Source: Thalassobacillus devorans
GTDB lineage: Bacteria > Bacillota > Bacilli > Bacillales > Halobacillaceae
Assembly: GCF_900176565.1 (NCBI RefSeq)
Contig: NZ_FXEH01000004.1
Span: 496,001 to 560,000 of the forward strand
Length of the DNA stretch: 64,000 nucleotides
Reading direction: 5' to 3'
Part shown: positions 25,898-35,416 of the stretch, piece after piece
How the letters are laid out: every line of letters starts with the position of its first letter
Numbering within the stretch: the stretch's first letter is position 1
Program-made: the position numbers and the translations under genes
Notes under the pieces: generated by a model
The model's input: only the letters and a program-made list of their open reading frames with translations
The model's database searches: none
What the model was told of the DNA's origin: nothing

Positions 25898-27031
25898 TTG
25901 ACACAACAATCACAGAAAAAACGCGTAGTCATTAAAATCGGAAGTAGTTCACTAACCAGCTTACATGGAGAAATCAGCCGCAGAAAACTAGAAAAGATAG
26001 TAGATGAAGTCGTTCGTTTGAAAGATGACGGACATGAAGTATTGCTCGTATCCTCAGGAGCAGTAGCTGCAGGCTACCGCAAGCTTGGCTGCCTTTCAAG
26101 ACCAAGCACATTGCCGGAGAAGCAAGCAGCAGCATCCATCGGGCAAGGATTACTAATCGAATCTTATTCAGACCTCTTTTTATCCCACGGGTATGTTGCT
26201 TCACAAATCCTGATTACACGCAGCGATTTTTCAGACGAAAATCGTTACGAGAATGCTAGAAATACCATTAATGTCTTATTGGAGAGAGGAATTATCCCCA
26301 TCATCAACGAGAATGATACGATTACCATCGACCGTTTGAAGTTCGGTGATAACGATACTCTTTCCGCTAAAGTAAGTGCCCTTGTCGATGCAGATAAACT
26401 CATTATTCTTTCTGATATTGACGGGTTGTACGATGCAGATCCTCGTAAAAACAAAGATGCTAAACTACTAGAAAAAGTCCATGAAATCACACCAGAAATT
26501 GAAGCTGCTGCAGGAGATCCCGGAAGTGCGGTCGGCACCGGTGGCATGAAATCAAAGATTGACGCATTTAAAATAACGATGGCTTCCGGAATTGCAGCGT
26601 TTCTAGGAAAAGCAAATGCTGCTGACATCATTTATGACGCCGTCTATCAAAAAGCGCGCGGTACCTATTTCGAATCGAAGCCGGAAACGTTGAACCTTGA
26701 CCATAAGAAACAGTGGATTGCTTTCAATTCCGGTCCAGAAGGGGAAGTAGTCATTGATAAGGAAGGTAAGAGCCTGATTGTGGAAAGCAAAGAAGGACTT
26801 CTTCCCGGCAATATTCATCATGTCAAAGGACGCTTTAAAGAAGGAGCAGTTGTCCGGATCAAGGATGTCCATGGAGAGGATATCGGACTTGGCGTTGTCA
26901 ATTATTCTTCCAAACAAATCAGCCAGATTGTCAGCATGACGGAAGAAGAGATAGCGGAATACAAGCAAGCTGCTGTAGAAAAGAAACATCTTGTCTGCCA
27001 CCTGGAAGTTTCCGTTCCAGTCGGCGTGTAA
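25898..27031 (+). CDS. proJ: glutamate 5-kinase with PUA domain
   Basis: 377 residues. An amino-acid-kinase domain (VVIKIGSSSLTS at residue 9, LVSSGAVAAGYRKLG, NENDTITIDRLKFGDNDTLS, VGTGGMKSKIDAF) is followed by a C-terminal PUA domain from about 280 (SLIVESKEGLLPGNI). It phosphorylates glutamate to gamma-glutamyl phosphate, the regulated first step. TTG at 25898 is chosen from GGAGTG 7 bases upstream; an ATG ten codons earlier lacks an SD. 97 bp after proH, 18 bp before proA. Confidence 0.93.
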   Translation: MTQQSQKKRVVIKIGSSSLTSLHGEISRRKLEKIVDEVVRLKDDGHEVLLVSSGAVAAGYRKLGCLSRPSTLPEKQAAASIGQGLLIESYSDLFLSHGYVASQILITRSDFSDENRYENARNTINVLLERGIIPIINENDTITIDRLKFGDNDTLSAKVSALVDADKLIILSDIDGLYDADPRKNKDAKLLEKVHEITPEIEAAAGDPGSAVGTGGMKSKIDAFKITMASGIAAFLGKANAADIIYDAVYQKARGTYFESKPETLNLDHKKQWIAFNSGPEGEVVIDKEGKSLIVESKEGLLPGNIHHVKGRFKEGAVVRIKDVHGEDIGLGVVNYSSKQISQIVSMTEEEIAEYKQAAVEKKHLVCHLEVSVPVGV

Positions 27032-27049
27032 ATTATAAGGAGGTAAATG

Positions 27050-28312
27050 ATGACAACCATCAAACCAACAGTGAATGTGGAAGCACAGGCGATTGAAGCG
27101 AAGAAGGCTGCCAAAAAGTTAGCGATGTTGACGACAGAAGAAAAGAATCAGACACTCAACCTTTTAGCGGATAAGCTGGAAGCAGAGTACAAAGCCATCC
27201 TGGAAGCCAACGAAAAGGACTTGGAAAACGGCCGCCAGCAAGGCTTTGAGGATGCATTTATGGATCGCCTCGCTCTTTCAAAGGAACGTATTTATGATTT
27301 TGCCAATGGACTGCGTGAAGTTGCAGAACTGGAAGATCCAACGGGACACGTTTTGTCTGACTGGACGCTGGAGAACGGTCTTGGAGTAGAAAAAGTAACG
27401 GTTCCTCTTGGGGTCATCGGTATGATTTATGAAGCTCGTCCAAACGTGACGGTTGACTCCACCGGTCTTGCATTGAAGTCCGGTAATGCGATTGTCTTGA
27501 AAGGTGGATCGTCAGCCATCAACTCCAATCGCGCGATTGTAGAAGTTCTGCATCGCGGACTTGAGGAGACGAAAGTACCGAAAGAAGCCGTACAATTCAT
27601 TGACAGCACTGCACGTGAAGCGACACAGCAGTTGTTTACGATGAAAGAGCACGTCGATGTCTTAATTCCTCGCGGAGGCGGCTCCCTGATCAGTGCGGTT
27701 GTGAATAACGCGACCGTTCCAGTGCTGGAAACAGGCGTAGGTAACTGCCACGTATATATTGATAAGGAAGCGGAAGTTGAAAAAGCATTAAACATTCTTG
27801 TTAATGCAAAAACAGACCGTCCTGCCGTCTGTAATGCTGCGGAAACACTGATCGTCCACAAAGACTGGTTGAATGAAAATCTTGATGCTTTGACGAAAGC
27901 ATTGAAAGATAATGACATCAACGTCCATGGGGATGAGGAAATTGTTAATGTCATGCCGGACGCTGTTGAAGCTGGCGAGTCCGATTGGGCGAATGAATAC
28001 TTGAGCAAGGATATCGCTATTAAAACGGTCAACGATGCAGCTGAAGCAATCAATCATATTGAAACTTATGGCACAAAGCACTCAGAAGCTATCGTTACAG
28101 AAAATGCAGATACAGCCAAAATGTTTAAGAGTCTGGTAGATGCTGCTGCAATCTATCATAACGCATCCACGCGTTTTACCGATGGTGGAGCACTAGGTTT
28201 TGGCGCGGAAATCGGAATCTCTACTCAGAAATTGCATGCTCGCGGACCTATGGGCTTGCCTGCTCTTACAACGGTTAAATATATCATGTCCGGAAACGGG
28301 CAAGTACGCTAA
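27050..28312 (+). CDS. proA: glutamate-5-semialdehyde dehydrogenase (gamma-glutamyl phosphate reductase)
   Basis: 420 residues, second enzyme of proline synthesis. Family segments are VPLGVIGMIYEARPNVTVDS (about residue 115), LIPRGGGSLI and the catalytic-Cys region DRPAVCNAAETL (about 260), plus the C-terminal ARGPMGLPALTTVKY. Two adjacent ATGs at 27047 and 27050 follow AAGGAGG; the second has the better spacing. Ends with a strong terminator. Confidence 0.95.
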   Translation: MTTIKPTVNVEAQAIEAKKAAKKLAMLTTEEKNQTLNLLADKLEAEYKAILEANEKDLENGRQQGFEDAFMDRLALSKERIYDFANGLREVAELEDPTGHVLSDWTLENGLGVEKVTVPLGVIGMIYEARPNVTVDSTGLALKSGNAIVLKGGSSAINSNRAIVEVLHRGLEETKVPKEAVQFIDSTAREATQQLFTMKEHVDVLIPRGGGSLISAVVNNATVPVLETGVGNCHVYIDKEAEVEKALNILVNAKTDRPAVCNAAETLIVHKDWLNENLDALTKALKDNDINVHGDEEIVNVMPDAVEAGESDWANEYLSKDIAIKTVNDAAEAINHIETYGTKHSEAIVTENADTAKMFKSLVDAAAIYHNASTRFTDGGALGFGAEIGISTQKLHARGPMGLPALTTVKYIMSGNGQVR

Positions 28313-28321
28313 TTGTTTGTT

Positions 28322-28364
28322 ATACCCCGGGGCCTCCAGTAAATGGAAAACCGGGGTATTTTCT
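28322..28364 (+). terminator. terminator of proHJA
   Basis: ATACCCCGG and CCGGGGTAT form a 9-bp stem, followed by TTTTCT, 10 bases after the proA stop. Confidence 0.85.
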
Positions 28365-28412
28365 ATGCAATAAAAAAAGTCTATGAATTTTTCTGTCTTT
28401 TATGTTAATCTA

Positions 28413-28442
28413 TTGTTAACCAAAAAATAATAGCGGTTAACG
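28413..28442 (+). promoter_or_regulatory. BirA operator upstream of bioY-bioB
   Basis: TTGTTAACC, 13 bases, GGTTAACG is an interrupted palindrome matching Firmicute BirA sites of the type TTGTWAACC-N-GGTTWACAA. It lies 30 bases before the bioY start and should overlap the promoter, so biotin-charged BirA would repress both genes. Confidence 0.8.
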
Positions 28443-28471
28443 TTAACAGGAAAGACAGGAGGATGTTACAT

Positions 28472-29071
28472 ATGAAGAAGAAAAAGTTCACGGCACTTGA
28501 TTTAACGATGGGGAGCTTGTTTGTAGCTTTGACAGCAGTCGGAGCTAACATTACGTCCATCGCTCCTTTCATGGTAATCGGAGGAGTTCCGATTACATTG
28601 CAGACATTTATTGCAATTCTCGCAGGTATTGTACTGGGGAGCCGTCTTGGTGCGTTTTCCATGTTTGTGTATATGGTTCTGGGTTTAGCCGGTGCGCCGA
28701 TATTTGCTCAATTCAAAGGCGGAGCAGGGGTTATGTTATCGCCGACCTTCGGATTCATTGTTTCTTTTATTCTATTAGCTTATGTCGCAGGTAAAATGGT
28801 AGAGGCAAAAAGAAGTTTTCCCATGTACGTGAGCGCTGCGCTTGTCGGTATGGTGATCAATTATATCGTAGGTACCAATTGGATGTATGCCGCCTATCTT
28901 TTCTGGTTTGAAGCACCAGAAGGATTGACCTATCAAATGGTATGGGCCTGGATGGCTGTTCCACTTCCAAAAGATATCATTCTATCCGTACTTGCCGGGT
29001 ATCTTGGCTATCGTTTAGAAACAGGGGCGCTGGCACATACCAAATTCCGTAAACAACAGCAGGCTGTTTAA
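28472..29071 (+). CDS. bioY: biotin transporter substrate-binding protein BioY (ECF S-component)
   Basis: 199 residues, six hydrophobic segments. LTAVGANITSIAPF and VPITLQTFIAILAGIVLGSR (about residues 45-65) are characteristic BioY segments. It binds biotin in the membrane and works with an ECF energising module encoded elsewhere. ATG at 28472 is 9 bases after AGGAGG; an upstream ATG touches the SD. Co-transcribed with bioB 16 bases downstream under the BirA operator. Confidence 0.92.
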   Translation: MKKKKFTALDLTMGSLFVALTAVGANITSIAPFMVIGGVPITLQTFIAILAGIVLGSRLGAFSMFVYMVLGLAGAPIFAQFKGGAGVMLSPTFGFIVSFILLAYVAGKMVEAKRSFPMYVSAALVGMVINYIVGTNWMYAAYLFWFEAPEGLTYQMVWAWMAVPLPKDIILSVLAGYLGYRLETGALAHTKFRKQQQAV

Positions 29072-29087
29072 TAAGGGGGGCACTTGT

Positions 29088-30080
29088 ATGAACTGGAATT
29101 TACTTGCTGAACATGTACTAGCCGGACATGAACTTTCAGATGAAGAGGGTCTTGCCATTTTAGAAAGTGAGGACGATCAGATTTTGGAATTGCTTCATAG
29201 TGCTTATCAAATCCGTAAACACTACTATGGCAATAAAGTAAAATTAAACATGATCGTTAACACGAAGTCCGGTTTCTGTCCGGAAAATTGTGGCTATTGT
29301 GCCCAGTCCATCGACTCGGAAGCTCCGATCCAAAAATACAGGATGATGGATAAAGATACGATTGTCCAAGGAGCTGAACAGGCCCACCGGCTTCAATCGG
29401 GAACCTACTGTATTGTAGCCAGCGGGCGCGGGCCGACGAACAGGGAACTGAATGAAGTGACAGCAGCTGTACAGGAAATAAAAGCCAAATACGACATGAA
29501 AGTCTGCGCATGCCTTGGTCTCCTCCGCCCAGAGCAGGCGGATAAGCTAAAAGAAGCAGGTGTTGATCGTTATAACCATAATATCAACACTTCCAAAAAC
29601 CATCATGATGCTATTACCACTACACATACATACGATGATCGAGTGGAAACTGTCAATTATGCAAAGCAGGCTGGCATATCTCCTTGCTCTGGTGTCATCG
29701 TCGGGATGAAAGAGTCCAGGCTGGATGTGGTTCATATGGCTAAGGCATTAAAAGAACTCGATGCAGATTCGATTCCAGTCAACTTTCTTCATGCCATTGA
29801 TGGCACTGCATTAGAAGGTACCAATGAGTTGACTCCGATGTATTGTTTAAAAGTACTCGCTCTGTTCCGGTTTATTAATCCTGCGAAAGAGATACGAGTT
29901 TCCGGTGGCAGGGAAGTCAATTTAAGAAGCTTGCAGCCTTTGGGTTTATATGCGGCCAACTCCATTTTTGTCGGGGATTACCTGACTACTGCCGGGCAGG
30001 AAGGTACGAAAGATCATCAGATGCTGAAAGACCTTGGTTTTGAAATTGAATACCCTACGCCTCAGCCTTTAGCTGAATAA
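29088..30080 (+). CDS. bioB: biotin synthase
   Basis: 330 residues, radical SAM enzyme inserting sulfur into dethiobiotin. The SAM 4Fe-4S motif is CPENCGYCAQS (C-x3-C-x2-C, about residue 65). Further family segments are YCIVASGRGPTNRE, YNHNINTSKN and IRVSGGREVNLRSLQPLGLY, the last with the Arg ligand of the auxiliary 2Fe-2S cluster. No other biotin-synthesis gene is nearby, so dethiobiotin would come from genes elsewhere or from uptake. Confidence 0.96.
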   Translation: MNWNLLAEHVLAGHELSDEEGLAILESEDDQILELLHSAYQIRKHYYGNKVKLNMIVNTKSGFCPENCGYCAQSIDSEAPIQKYRMMDKDTIVQGAEQAHRLQSGTYCIVASGRGPTNRELNEVTAAVQEIKAKYDMKVCACLGLLRPEQADKLKEAGVDRYNHNINTSKNHHDAITTTHTYDDRVETVNYAKQAGISPCSGVIVGMKESRLDVVHMAKALKELDADSIPVNFLHAIDGTALEGTNELTPMYCLKVLALFRFINPAKEIRVSGGREVNLRSLQPLGLYAANSIFVGDYLTTAGQEGTKDHQMLKDLGFEIEYPTPQPLAE

Positions 30081-30114
30081 AAGCATGGACCCCCGGGGGG
30101 GTTCATGCTTTTTA
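30081..30114 (+). terminator. terminator of bioYB
   Basis: AAGCATGGACCCCC pairs with GGGGGGTTCATGCTT (one mismatch), with a T5 tail, right after the bioB stop. Confidence 0.88.
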
Positions 30115-30183
30115 TTCTAGTCTAGGAAATTAAAAAATGATTTCTTTGTTGATAACTTTAGTTGGTGGGTCACTTCCAGATCC

Positions 30184-30280
30184 AGCGCCTACCCCCTCGA
30201 GGTCTTAAGTCAATCCTCTCTGTGACAAAAAACGTCACTCCGAGGCTTGTCTTAAGCTTGTCGGGGGTGAGCAAGGCGCT
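30184..30280. repeat. conserved Bacillaceae intergenic palindromic repeat
   Basis: AGCGCCT (30184) pairs with AGGCGCT (30274), ACCCCC (30191) with GGGGGT (30263), and the CTTAAG blocks in each half pair too, giving one long interrupted stem. The wording (CCAGCGCCTAC, CCTCGAGGTC, GGGGGTGAGCAAGGCGCTTG, then CGCTTTTG) matches a repeat I recall from many Bacillaceae genomes. It fills the gap between bioB and glsA; no gene there. Confidence 0.7.
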
Positions 30281-30364
30281 TGCGCTTTTGTTCTGTCGGA
30301 GTTTAACATGCAGCGATAAGGTTAAAGATGAATAGAAAAGTACTGGAGATGGAGGAATGGGGTT

Positions 30365-31297
30365 ATGACAAAACTATCAAATGTCTATATACAGGAAATC
30401 GTGAAGGAGTGCCGGCCATTTGCTTCTTCCGGAAGTGTTATCGATCATATACCTGGAAAGGATCAATCGCACCTTACCAAGCTGGGAATAACGGTCATCT
30501 CAGACGACGGAGACACCTATTCTGCAGGTGATGATGATTATATCTTTTCCTTGCAGAGTATTTCGAAAGTAATCAACCTTTTGATGGCTCTCGAAGACTT
30601 CGGCGAGGACACGGTTTTTCAAAAAGTAGATAAGGAACCAACCGATGATTTTTTTAATTCTATTTCTAATTTAGAAGACTACGAACATCAGAAACCATAT
30701 AATCCGATGTTGAATTCAGGGGCTATTGCTATGGCAAGTCTTATCAAAGGCACAACAGTAGAAGAACGGTTCAACCGTGTATTGGAGTTTATCCGAACCA
30801 TTACCGGTAATGAAAAAGTCGATATGGATGAAGATGTTTATAAAGCTGAAGTGAAAAATGGATCACGCAACCGCTCTTTAGCTTATTTTATGGAGAGTCT
30901 TGGAATCCTACCGCATCAAGAGCTGGAAGCTGCGCTCGACCTTTACTTCCGTGTTAATTCGATTATGGTCACCAGTCATGAGCTGGCCGAAATTGGATGT
31001 TTCCTCGCTCGCCAAGGGGAGAAGGAAGGGAAACAAATAATCGATCCTCGCCATGTTGGGACAACCCTGGCGATCATGATGACTTCCGGTATGTATAATG
31101 AATCAGGTTCTTATGCCGTAGATGTAGGATTTCCTATCAAAAGCGGCGTTTCCGGCGGGATCACTGGTGTTGTCACAGGAAGAATGGGCATTGGTATCAT
31201 CGGCCCGGCAATCAATAAAAAAGGAAACAGTATCGCTGGTGGAAAAGCACTAAGGAAACTATCCCAGGATTTGAACCTGAATCTCTTCCATGCCTAA
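30365..31297 (+). CDS. glsA: glutaminase
   Basis: 310 residues, serine-dependent glutaminase (beta-lactamase-like fold) converting glutamine to glutamate and ammonia. The active-site motif SLQSISKV has the catalytic Ser and Lys in S-x-x-K; NPMLNSGAIAMASLI, SGMYNESGSYAVDVGFPIKS and GGITGVVTGRMGIGI are present. In halobacilli glutamate and glutamine are osmolytes, so it may adjust that pool (inference). GGAGG lies 9 bases before the ATG. Confidence 0.94.
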   Translation: MTKLSNVYIQEIVKECRPFASSGSVIDHIPGKDQSHLTKLGITVISDDGDTYSAGDDDYIFSLQSISKVINLLMALEDFGEDTVFQKVDKEPTDDFFNSISNLEDYEHQKPYNPMLNSGAIAMASLIKGTTVEERFNRVLEFIRTITGNEKVDMDEDVYKAEVKNGSRNRSLAYFMESLGILPHQELEAALDLYFRVNSIMVTSHELAEIGCFLARQGEKEGKQIIDPRHVGTTLAIMMTSGMYNESGSYAVDVGFPIKSGVSGGITGVVTGRMGIGIIGPAINKKGNSIAGGKALRKLSQDLNLNLFHA

Positions 31298-31454
31298 TGA
31301 CCTTAAGGGCTTAGGCGATAAGCCAAGTTTATCTACTACCTTCGATGTTTTGTAAAATATTTGTAATGAAAATGTAAGTTTAAGCAAGCAGGCTAAAAGG
31401 TAAAAGGAAAAGAATCTAACCTATGTGATTGTTGATTACCAGGAGGGCGATTTT

Positions 31455-32390
31455 ATGAAGGGAATCATTTTGGCTGGAGGCAGTGGTACAAGGTTGTCCC
31501 CTAGTACGGATAGCATTAATAAACATTTGCTGCCTGTCTACGACAAGCCGATGATCTACTATCCTTTATCCATTTTGATGCTTGCTGGCATCAAAGAAAT
31601 TTTGATTATAAGTACCGAAGAAGATACACCAAGATTTGAAAAAATGCTAGGCGACGGCACATCGTTAGGGATTGATATTTCTTATATAGCACAGGAGGAG
31701 CCTAACGGCATTCCGGAAGCATTCATTGTTGGAGAAGATTTTATTGGCGACGATGATGTGACCTTGATTCTCGGTGATAACATCTTCTACGGGCAAGGTT
31801 TGACCGATATGCTCCGAAAAGCGATCAAAAATCACCAAGGAGCGACTGTGTTTGGCTATCGTGTCGGAAATCCCCAGCGTTTTGGTGTTGTTGAGTTCGA
31901 TAAAAATAAAAAAGTTATATCGATTGAAGAAAAGCCGGAGGAGCCAAAATCTGACTTTGCTGTGACCGGATTATATATTTACGACAACCGCGTTATCCAG
32001 ATGTCCAAACAGCTGGATTATTCGGACCGGGGAGAATTGGAAATCACGGATATCAATAAGCTGTATTTGGAAGCAGGAGACCTGGATGTCCAGTTGTTAG
32101 GCAGAGGTTTCGCCTGGCTGGATGCAGGTACGCATGATTCTCTGTTTGAATCTTCCCAGTTCATCAAAAACATCGAACAGCGGCAAGGGTTCAAGGTTGC
32201 CTGTATTGAAGAGATCGCTTATTATATGGGCTACATTTCCCGTGAAGAATTATATGAGAAAGGGAAGCAGATGGAAAAGAATGATTATGGAAAATATCTG
32301 ATGGATATTGCTAACCGAAAACACGTCCAGCAATATTGGGAGGACGTTGTCGATCAAAACCCTATGATAGGATCGGTGAACAATGAGTAG
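31455..32390 (+). CDS. rfbA: glucose-1-phosphate thymidylyltransferase (RmlA/RfbA)
   Basis: 311 residues. The nucleotidyltransferase motif [11 protein letters not shown] is at residue 8; [27 protein letters not shown] and [16 protein letters not shown] are RmlA segments. It makes dTDP-glucose from glucose-1-phosphate and dTTP. ATG at 31455 follows AGGAGGGCGATTTT. First gene of a seven-gene operon and overlapping rfbB by 8 bases. Slightly longer than usual (about 290) through a basic C-terminal tail. No obvious sigma-A promoter was found in the 150-bp upstream gap. Confidence 0.93.
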   Translation: MKGIILAGGSGTRLSPSTDSINKHLLPVYDKPMIYYPLSILMLAGIKEILIISTEEDTPRFEKMLGDGTSLGIDISYIAQEEPNGIPEAFIVGEDFIGDDDVTLILGDNIFYGQGLTDMLRKAIKNHQGATVFGYRVGNPQRFGVVEFDKNKKVISIEEKPEEPKSDFAVTGLYIYDNRVIQMSKQLDYSDRGELEITDINKLYLEAGDLDVQLLGRGFAWLDAGTHDSLFESSQFIKNIEQRQGFKVACIEEIAYYMGYISREELYEKGKQMEKNDYGKYLMDIANRKHVQQYWEDVVDQNPMIGSVNNE

Positions 32391-33417
32391 AGATAAAAAG
32401 ACGTTATTAATTACAGGGGGAGCGGGATTCATCGGCTCCAATTTTATCACTTATTTTTTGAAGGCACATGATGACTACGAGATTGTCAACTTGGATAAGC
32501 TTACGTACGCAGGATCGCTGGAAAATCTACGCGAGGCAGAAACCTTTGTCAACTACCATTTCATAGAAGGCGACATTGCGGATGAGGAAGTCGTGGAGAA
32601 GGTGTTCGCTGATTACGACATCGATGGTATCATTCATTTTGCTGCCGAGTCCCATGTCGATAAATCCATCGCGGATACGAAGCCGTTCATTACGACAAAT
32701 GTGGTAGGTACAGTCAACCTGCTGCAAACAGCTAAACGCGATTGGGAACAGAAGGGTGTCCTGTCGGAACGACGATTTCACCATATATCAACCGACGAAG
32801 TATATGGCTCATTGGAGGAAGATGGAGCATTCACGGAGGAGACACCGTATGACCCACGGAACCCATATAGCGCATCAAAAGCAAGTGCCAATATGCTGGT
32901 CAACAGTTACCACAATACGTATGGGATGAATGTTGTCATTTCCAGCAGTTCCAACAATTACGGGCCGAGACAGCACGATGAAAAACTGATTCCTACCATT
33001 ATCAGGAAAGCACTGGACGGAGAAGCAATTCCGATCTATGGTGATGGTCAGAATATTCGGGACTGGCTCTTTGTAACGGATCATTGCAAGGCGCTGGATA
33101 AGGTATTCCACGAAGGGAAGGCAGGGGACACCTATAATATCGGCGGCAGAAATGAACGGACGAATATGGAAATGACGAACCGGATCTGCGAGCTTCTTGA
33201 TGAACATCAACAAGAAAGAAAGCAGGAACTTTCTCTTTCCAGTTTTAAGGATTTGATTACATTTGTAGAGGATAGACCAGGCCATGACCGAAGATATGCC
33301 GTAGATGATACGAAAATTAGACAGACGCTAGGATGGAAGCCAGTGGTGGAACTGGAAAAAGGCCTTGCCGAAACCGTAGTATGGTACATGGATAAATGGA
33401 GGAAACAAACGCAGTGA
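32383..33417 (+). CDS. rfbB: dTDP-glucose 4,6-dehydratase (RmlB/RfbB)
   Basis: 344 residues, extended SDR. NAD motif [25 protein letters not shown] carries the catalytic Thr-Asp-Glu; [11 protein letters not shown] is the Y-x3-K pair; [16 protein letters not shown] and [10 protein letters not shown] are family segments. It converts dTDP-glucose to dTDP-4-keto-6-deoxyglucose, the branch point used here by the aminotransferase at 35417. No rmlC/rmlD follows, so rhamnose is not the product. Confidence 0.95.
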   Translation: MSRDKKTLLITGGAGFIGSNFITYFLKAHDDYEIVNLDKLTYAGSLENLREAETFVNYHFIEGDIADEEVVEKVFADYDIDGIIHFAAESHVDKSIADTKPFITTNVVGTVNLLQTAKRDWEQKGVLSERRFHHISTDEVYGSLEEDGAFTEETPYDPRNPYSASKASANMLVNSYHNTYGMNVVISSSSNNYGPRQHDEKLIPTIIRKALDGEAIPIYGDGQNIRDWLFVTDHCKALDKVFHEGKAGDTYNIGGRNERTNMEMTNRICELLDEHQQERKQELSLSSFKDLITFVEDRPGHDRRYAVDDTKIRQTLGWKPVVELEKGLAETVVWYMDKWRKQTQ

Positions 33418-34346
33418 TCTCCGTTGTCGTACCCATCTACGGTTGTGAGGCATGCCTGGAAGAATTATATACGCGTATTAAAGACACGATGAGTTCGATA
33501 CCGATGAACTTTGAACTGATTCTTGTCAATGACGCCAGCCCGGATGATGCCTGGCCGACTATCCAAAAACTCCACCACCAGGACCCGAGAGTAAAAGGTC
33601 TCAATTTATCGCGAAACTTCGGTCAGCACCATGCAATTACCGCAGGTCTCGACCACACCAACGGCGATTGGGTAGTAGTCATGGATTGTGATTTACAGGA
33701 TCAGCCGGAAGATATCGCGAAACTATATGGAAAAGCTCAGGAAGGTTATGATGTCGTCTTCGGTTCCCGGGAGGAGCGTCAGGACCACGCCTTGAAGCGG
33801 ATGTCTTCGAAACTTTTTTATAAAGTATATGACTACCTGACGGAGCGATCTTCCGACCATACAATCGCTAATTTCAGCATCAGCCATAAAAAAGTAATCA
33901 AAAGTTTCCGCCAAATGCGCGAGCAGAACCGATTGTTTCCGTTGTTCATTCAATGGATGGGATATAAGTCGACGAGGATAGTCGTCAACCATAATAAACG
34001 GGAGCATGGGAAGTCATCGTATAACCTGAAAAAATTAATCAGTTTGGCGACAGACGTTATCATTTCTCAGTCGAACAAACCGCTCCGGTTATCGATTCAG
34101 TTCGGTTTCTTCATATCACTCATCTCCTTCCTGTATGGGTTATATTTGATCTTTAAATACTTTGTCATGGAGTATCATGTGGCAGGCTGGACGAGTGTGA
34201 TGGTTTCGATTTATTTTATCGGCGGTTTGGTATTCTTCAATTTCGGGGTGCTCGGACTATATATCGGAAAAGTATTCAACGAAACAAAAGGGCGACCATT
34301 ATACATTATAAGTGAAACAACAGAAGACGAAGAAGGCATGAGGTGA
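33414..34346 (+). CDS. polyprenyl-phosphate glycosyltransferase, GT2 family (GtrB/CsbB/YkoT-like)
   Basis: 310 residues. GT-A domain: [43 protein letters not shown] and the metal-binding MDCDLQDQPE (about residue 85), plus FGSREERQD. Two C-terminal membrane helices (about 225-285) are typical of enzymes that put a sugar on undecaprenyl phosphate. GTG at 33414 overlaps the rfbB stop (GTGA) with GGAGG 10 bases upstream; an earlier in-frame ATG at 33396 is possible. Predicted to load Fuc4NAc onto the lipid carrier. Confidence 0.88.
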   Translation: MISVVVPIYGCEACLEELYTRIKDTMSSIPMNFELILVNDASPDDAWPTIQKLHHQDPRVKGLNLSRNFGQHHAITAGLDHTNGDWVVVMDCDLQDQPEDIAKLYGKAQEGYDVVFGSREERQDHALKRMSSKLFYKVYDYLTERSSDHTIANFSISHKKVIKSFRQMREQNRLFPLFIQWMGYKSTRIVVNHNKREHGKSSYNLKKLISLATDVIISQSNKPLRLSIQFGFFISLISFLYGLYLIFKYFVMEYHVAGWTSVMVSIYFIGGLVFFNFGVLGLYIGKVFNETKGRPLYIISETTEDEEGMR

Positions 34347-34351
34347 TTGAA

Positions 34352-35038
34352 ATGACAAACTACTTACGAGAAGCGCCATGGGATCGACGGAATTTCGGGA
34401 TGGATACCTATGAAGTGACGTCACCTGAAGAAGAAGCGTTAAAAGAAACAGATGAGACACCAGGGCATTTCACATTGAAGGTGGACCCGATGGTTAACAA
34501 GAAGCCGATTTTGGAGCATGGTTTCTTTTATGCAGACACTTTGATTACCCCGGTCTGTAAAAAAGATCAGCTGGTAACCTTCACTGAAAATCAGTTCGGC
34601 ATTACCCGTGATGGAAGTTTTGATACGATCGTCTCGTTTTCCGAAGGTGCTTTCAAAATGGGGCGTTATCATCGCGACTTCCACGTGAAGACAGAAACAG
34701 CTGAACAGCGGTACATCAACTGGCTGCGGGATCTATATGAAGCGGACCAGGTGATGTTCCTTACGTATGAAGGGGAGATCGCTGCCTACTACGCCTATCA
34801 GGACAATTCGATTTTACTGATCGGGATGGATGAAAAATTACGCGGAAAAGGACTTGCCAAACCACTCGTAAGCAAAGCGTGTGAGGTATTATTTTCTTAT
34901 GGCCATGAAGACCTGAAGACTTCGGTCTCAGCCATTAACTTCCCATCGATGCAAATGTTTTATTCCCTTGGGTTCAAAATGAAGCAGGCAGTGGATGTCT
35001 ATCATAAGTGGAATGCGGATGTGTCTGACGGCGTATGA
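34352..35038 (+). CDS. GNAT N-acetyltransferase, WecD-like (dTDP-4-amino-4,6-dideoxygalactose acyltransferase candidate)
   Basis: 228 residues. MTNYLREAPWDRRNFGMDTYEV resembles the WecD/RffC N-terminus (the xWDxxxF signature). A C-terminal GNAT domain has the acetyl-CoA loop DEKLRGKGLAKPLVSKA and NFPSMQMFYSLGFKM. In the operon it would acetylate the 4-amino sugar made by the WecE-like enzyme, yielding dTDP-Fuc4NAc. ATG at 34352 has GAGGTG 6 bases upstream. Confidence 0.8.
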   Translation: MTNYLREAPWDRRNFGMDTYEVTSPEEEALKETDETPGHFTLKVDPMVNKKPILEHGFFYADTLITPVCKKDQLVTFTENQFGITRDGSFDTIVSFSEGAFKMGRYHRDFHVKTETAEQRYINWLRDLYEADQVMFLTYEGEIAAYYAYQDNSILLIGMDEKLRGKGLAKPLVSKACEVLFSYGHEDLKTSVSAINFPSMQMFYSLGFKMKQAVDVYHKWNADVSDGV

Positions 35039-35406
35039 TGATGGGCTATTTTTATATTTTTTCAACCATCCTATTTACGGTGTATGGCCAGCTGATTCTG
35101 AAATGGCGGATTGAAAAGTATGGCAGTTTGCCGGAAGAGCTTAAAGACAAAATCGTATTTTTGTTTCAGCTGCTGCTAGATCCATTGATTCTTTCCGGGT
35201 TTTTATCGGCGTTCGTTGCATCGATTTTCTGGATGGCGGCGATGACCAAATTTAACATCAGCTATGCGTACCCGTTCATGAGTCTTTCGTTTGTCCTGGT
35301 TTTCCTTTTATCCGTCGTGATGTTCGGGGAGCCAGTCACCCCGCAGAAAGTAATTGGGCTGGGCTTAATTGTGTTGGGTATTATCGTAACGAGTCAATCT
35401 ATTTGA
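35035..35406 (+). CDS. small four-helix DMT-superfamily membrane protein, candidate lipid-linked sugar flippase
   Basis: 123 residues, four predicted helices, with FYIFSTILFTVYGQLILKWR, FWMAAMTKFNISYAYPFMSL and FGEPVTPQKVIGLGLIVLGI, features of the small EamA/SMR-like group that includes ArnE/ArnF. ATG overlaps the GNAT stop (ATGA); any of three consecutive ATGs may be used. In context it could flip undecaprenyl-phosphate-Fuc4NAc outward, the role GtrA/GtcA plays in three-component systems, although it is not GtrA-like in sequence. Confidence 0.75.
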   Translation: MMMGYFYIFSTILFTVYGQLILKWRIEKYGSLPEELKDKIVFLFQLLLDPLILSGFLSAFVASIFWMAAMTKFNISYAYPFMSLSFVLVFLLSVVMFGEPVTPQKVIGLGLIVLGIIVTSQSI

Positions 35407-35416
35407 GGTGTTAGCA

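Noticed and set aside
31378-31404. Sigma-B-like promoter before rfbA (GTTTAA then AGGTAA)
   Set aside because: The -10 has two mismatches to GGGTAT; too weak to list.
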